From Quisquiliibacterium sp. (GTDB taxonomy: Bacteria > Pseudomonadota > Gammaproteobacteria > Burkholderiales > Burkholderiaceae_E), in assembly GCA_030830765.1 (NCBI GenBank), contig JAURMJ010000074.1, positions 1 through 7,244 on the forward strand: a DNA stretch of 7,244 nucleotides. The letters run 5' to 3'. Below are positions 6,491 through 7,244 of the stretch, in pieces; the stretch's first letter is position 1, and each line of letters begins with the position of its first letter. The notes under the pieces were generated by a model. It had not been told where the DNA came from. It was given only the letters and a program-made list of their open reading frames with translations, and did not search any database. The position numbers and the translations under genes are program-made.

Positions 6491-7244
6491 TGCCGCGTCC
6501 CCCACCTGCCAGCAGACTGTCCAGTTCATCGATCAGCGCATCGGACGGGCGATCGAAATACACACCAGCTGGTGATCCGTCATCGAGCACCCAATTCGGA
6601 CGCACGGCCCGGACAAACAGATAGACCGATCCACCGAAGTGATGCTGTCGATCGTAGCCGGCAATCCGTTGCCGCAGATACCGATCCAGCGCAACGCAAT
6701 AAAGAAGTGACTGCAGGTGATAGGCGTGGCGGGTCATTTCAGCCGACATCTGCGCACGACCGTAATCAGCGGGGTAATTCCCCAGGTGATTTGATTTCCA
6801 GTCGAGCACGAAATAGCGCCCCTCGTGCTCAAAGACGAGGTCGATGAACCCCTTGAGGAACCCTTGCAACGGAGCAAACCCAAGGCGCAACCCGGGGTAA
6901 CCCTGCGAGCGCAGAACGCGGTTCAGATCGCGATCGCGCAGGCCCGCGCAAGTCAGGTGAAACTCCAGTTCGGTCAGCCGCCTGTCCAGCGGCAGATCAG
7001 CAAGCCTGAGCGGATTGGTTGTGCCAATCGGCAACGCAGTGTTCAGCAGGTTCTGCAGCATTCCCTGGAGCATCTGCTCACCGAGCGGCAGCCCCCGGGT
7101 TCTGCGCAGCGCCGCCTGGATTGCCGGCGGCCAGCTCTGCGGATCTGTGAAGTCGATGGACTCGAGCAAACCATGCAGACACTCGCCGGCCTGCGGCCCA
7201 CGCTCGAATAGCAGGATGTCGGTGTCTGCAAGCTGTGACATCAC
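6483..7244 (-). CDS. recB: Exodeoxyribonuclease V beta subunit (RecB), C-terminal part
   Basis: The visible 253-254 residues are the C-terminal nuclease domain of RecB, the 3'-5' helicase/nuclease subunit; the helicase part lies beyond the right edge. Matches to the RecB nuclease domain are direct: FERGPQAGECLHGLLESIDF (His24 of the visible part), TELEFHL (91-97), GFLKGFIDLVFEHEGRYFVLDWKSNHLG (128-155, catalytic Asp135, Asp148 and Lys150), the helical segment MTRHAYHLQSLLYCVALDRYLRQRI, and HHFGGSVYLFVRAV. All the metal-binding residues expected of this PD-(D/E)XK nuclease are present. The GTG-ATG at the very edge is almost certainly internal codons and not a start, because full RecB proteins are over 1,100 residues. 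The stop overlaps recD. RecB-like and not AddA-like identity is supported by the recD neighbour. Confidence 0.96.
   Translation of the reverse strand: MMSQLADTDILLFERGPQAGECLHGLLESIDFTDPQSWPPAIQAALRRTRGLPLGEQMLQGMLQNLLNTALPIGTTNPLRLADLPLDRRLTELEFHLTCAGLRDRDLNRVLRSQGYPGLRLGFAPLQGFLKGFIDLVFEHEGRYFVLDWKSNHLGNYPADYGRAQMSAEMTRHAYHLQSLLYCVALDRYLRQRIAGYDRQHHFGGSVYLFVRAVRPNWVLDDGSPAGVYFDRPSDALIDELDSLLAGGGRGNA
6498..6507 (-). promoter_or_regulatory. recD ribosome binding site inside recB
   Basis: AGGTGGGGGA on the minus strand, seven bases before the ATG at 6488-6490. It supports this start over the upstream ATG at 6529, whose preceding bases show no purine-rich site. It lies within the last recB codons (the Gly-Gly-Gly-Arg tail). 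Confidence 0.6.

Overview
This window looks like ordinary core chromosome from a GC-rich betaproteobacterium, most likely Burkholderiales. The S18 sequence (the LFKR-KFCRF region and the [10 protein letters not shown] tail), the S6 N-terminus [21 protein letters not shown] and a Neisseria-like PriB all resemble what I know from that class. The rpsF-priB-rpsR-rplI order is shared with gammaproteobacteria. This placement comes from remembered family sequences, not from a search.

Layout: (1) Positions 1-1378, minus strand, hold the ribosomal operon rpsF (S6), priB, rpsR (S18) and rplI (L9, cut by the left edge). A good sigma70-type promoter sits about 90-115 bases upstream of rpsF. (2) Positions 1600-2550, plus strand, encode an alpha/beta hydrolase with two predicted membrane helices, divergent from rpsF. 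(3) Positions 2569-3192, minus strand, encode a small class I SAM-dependent methyltransferase, convergent with the hydrolase. (4) Positions 3300-4478, plus strand, encode a thiolase of the FadA5-like 'CGSSQQ' type, divergent from the methyltransferase. (5) Positions 4520-7244, minus strand, hold recD (complete) and the C-terminal nuclease part of recB (cut by the right edge), overlapping by 8 bases.

Functionally there are two clear modules: translation plus replication restart (S6/PriB/S18/L9), and double-strand-break processing (RecB/RecD, with recC presumably beyond the right edge). Between them lie three unrelated single-gene units. Both convergent junctions carry a GC-rich inverted repeat that overlaps the minus-strand stop codon and may act as a shared terminator.

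I found no insertion sequence, tRNA, rRNA, CRISPR array, phage gene or defence island, and no convincing new system. No intergenic stretch exceeds about 220 bases. The points worth a second look are modest: the rpsF leader, the in-frame rpsF-priB spacer, the variant nucleophile elbow of the hydrolase, the terminator-like repeats, and the subfamily of the thiolase.
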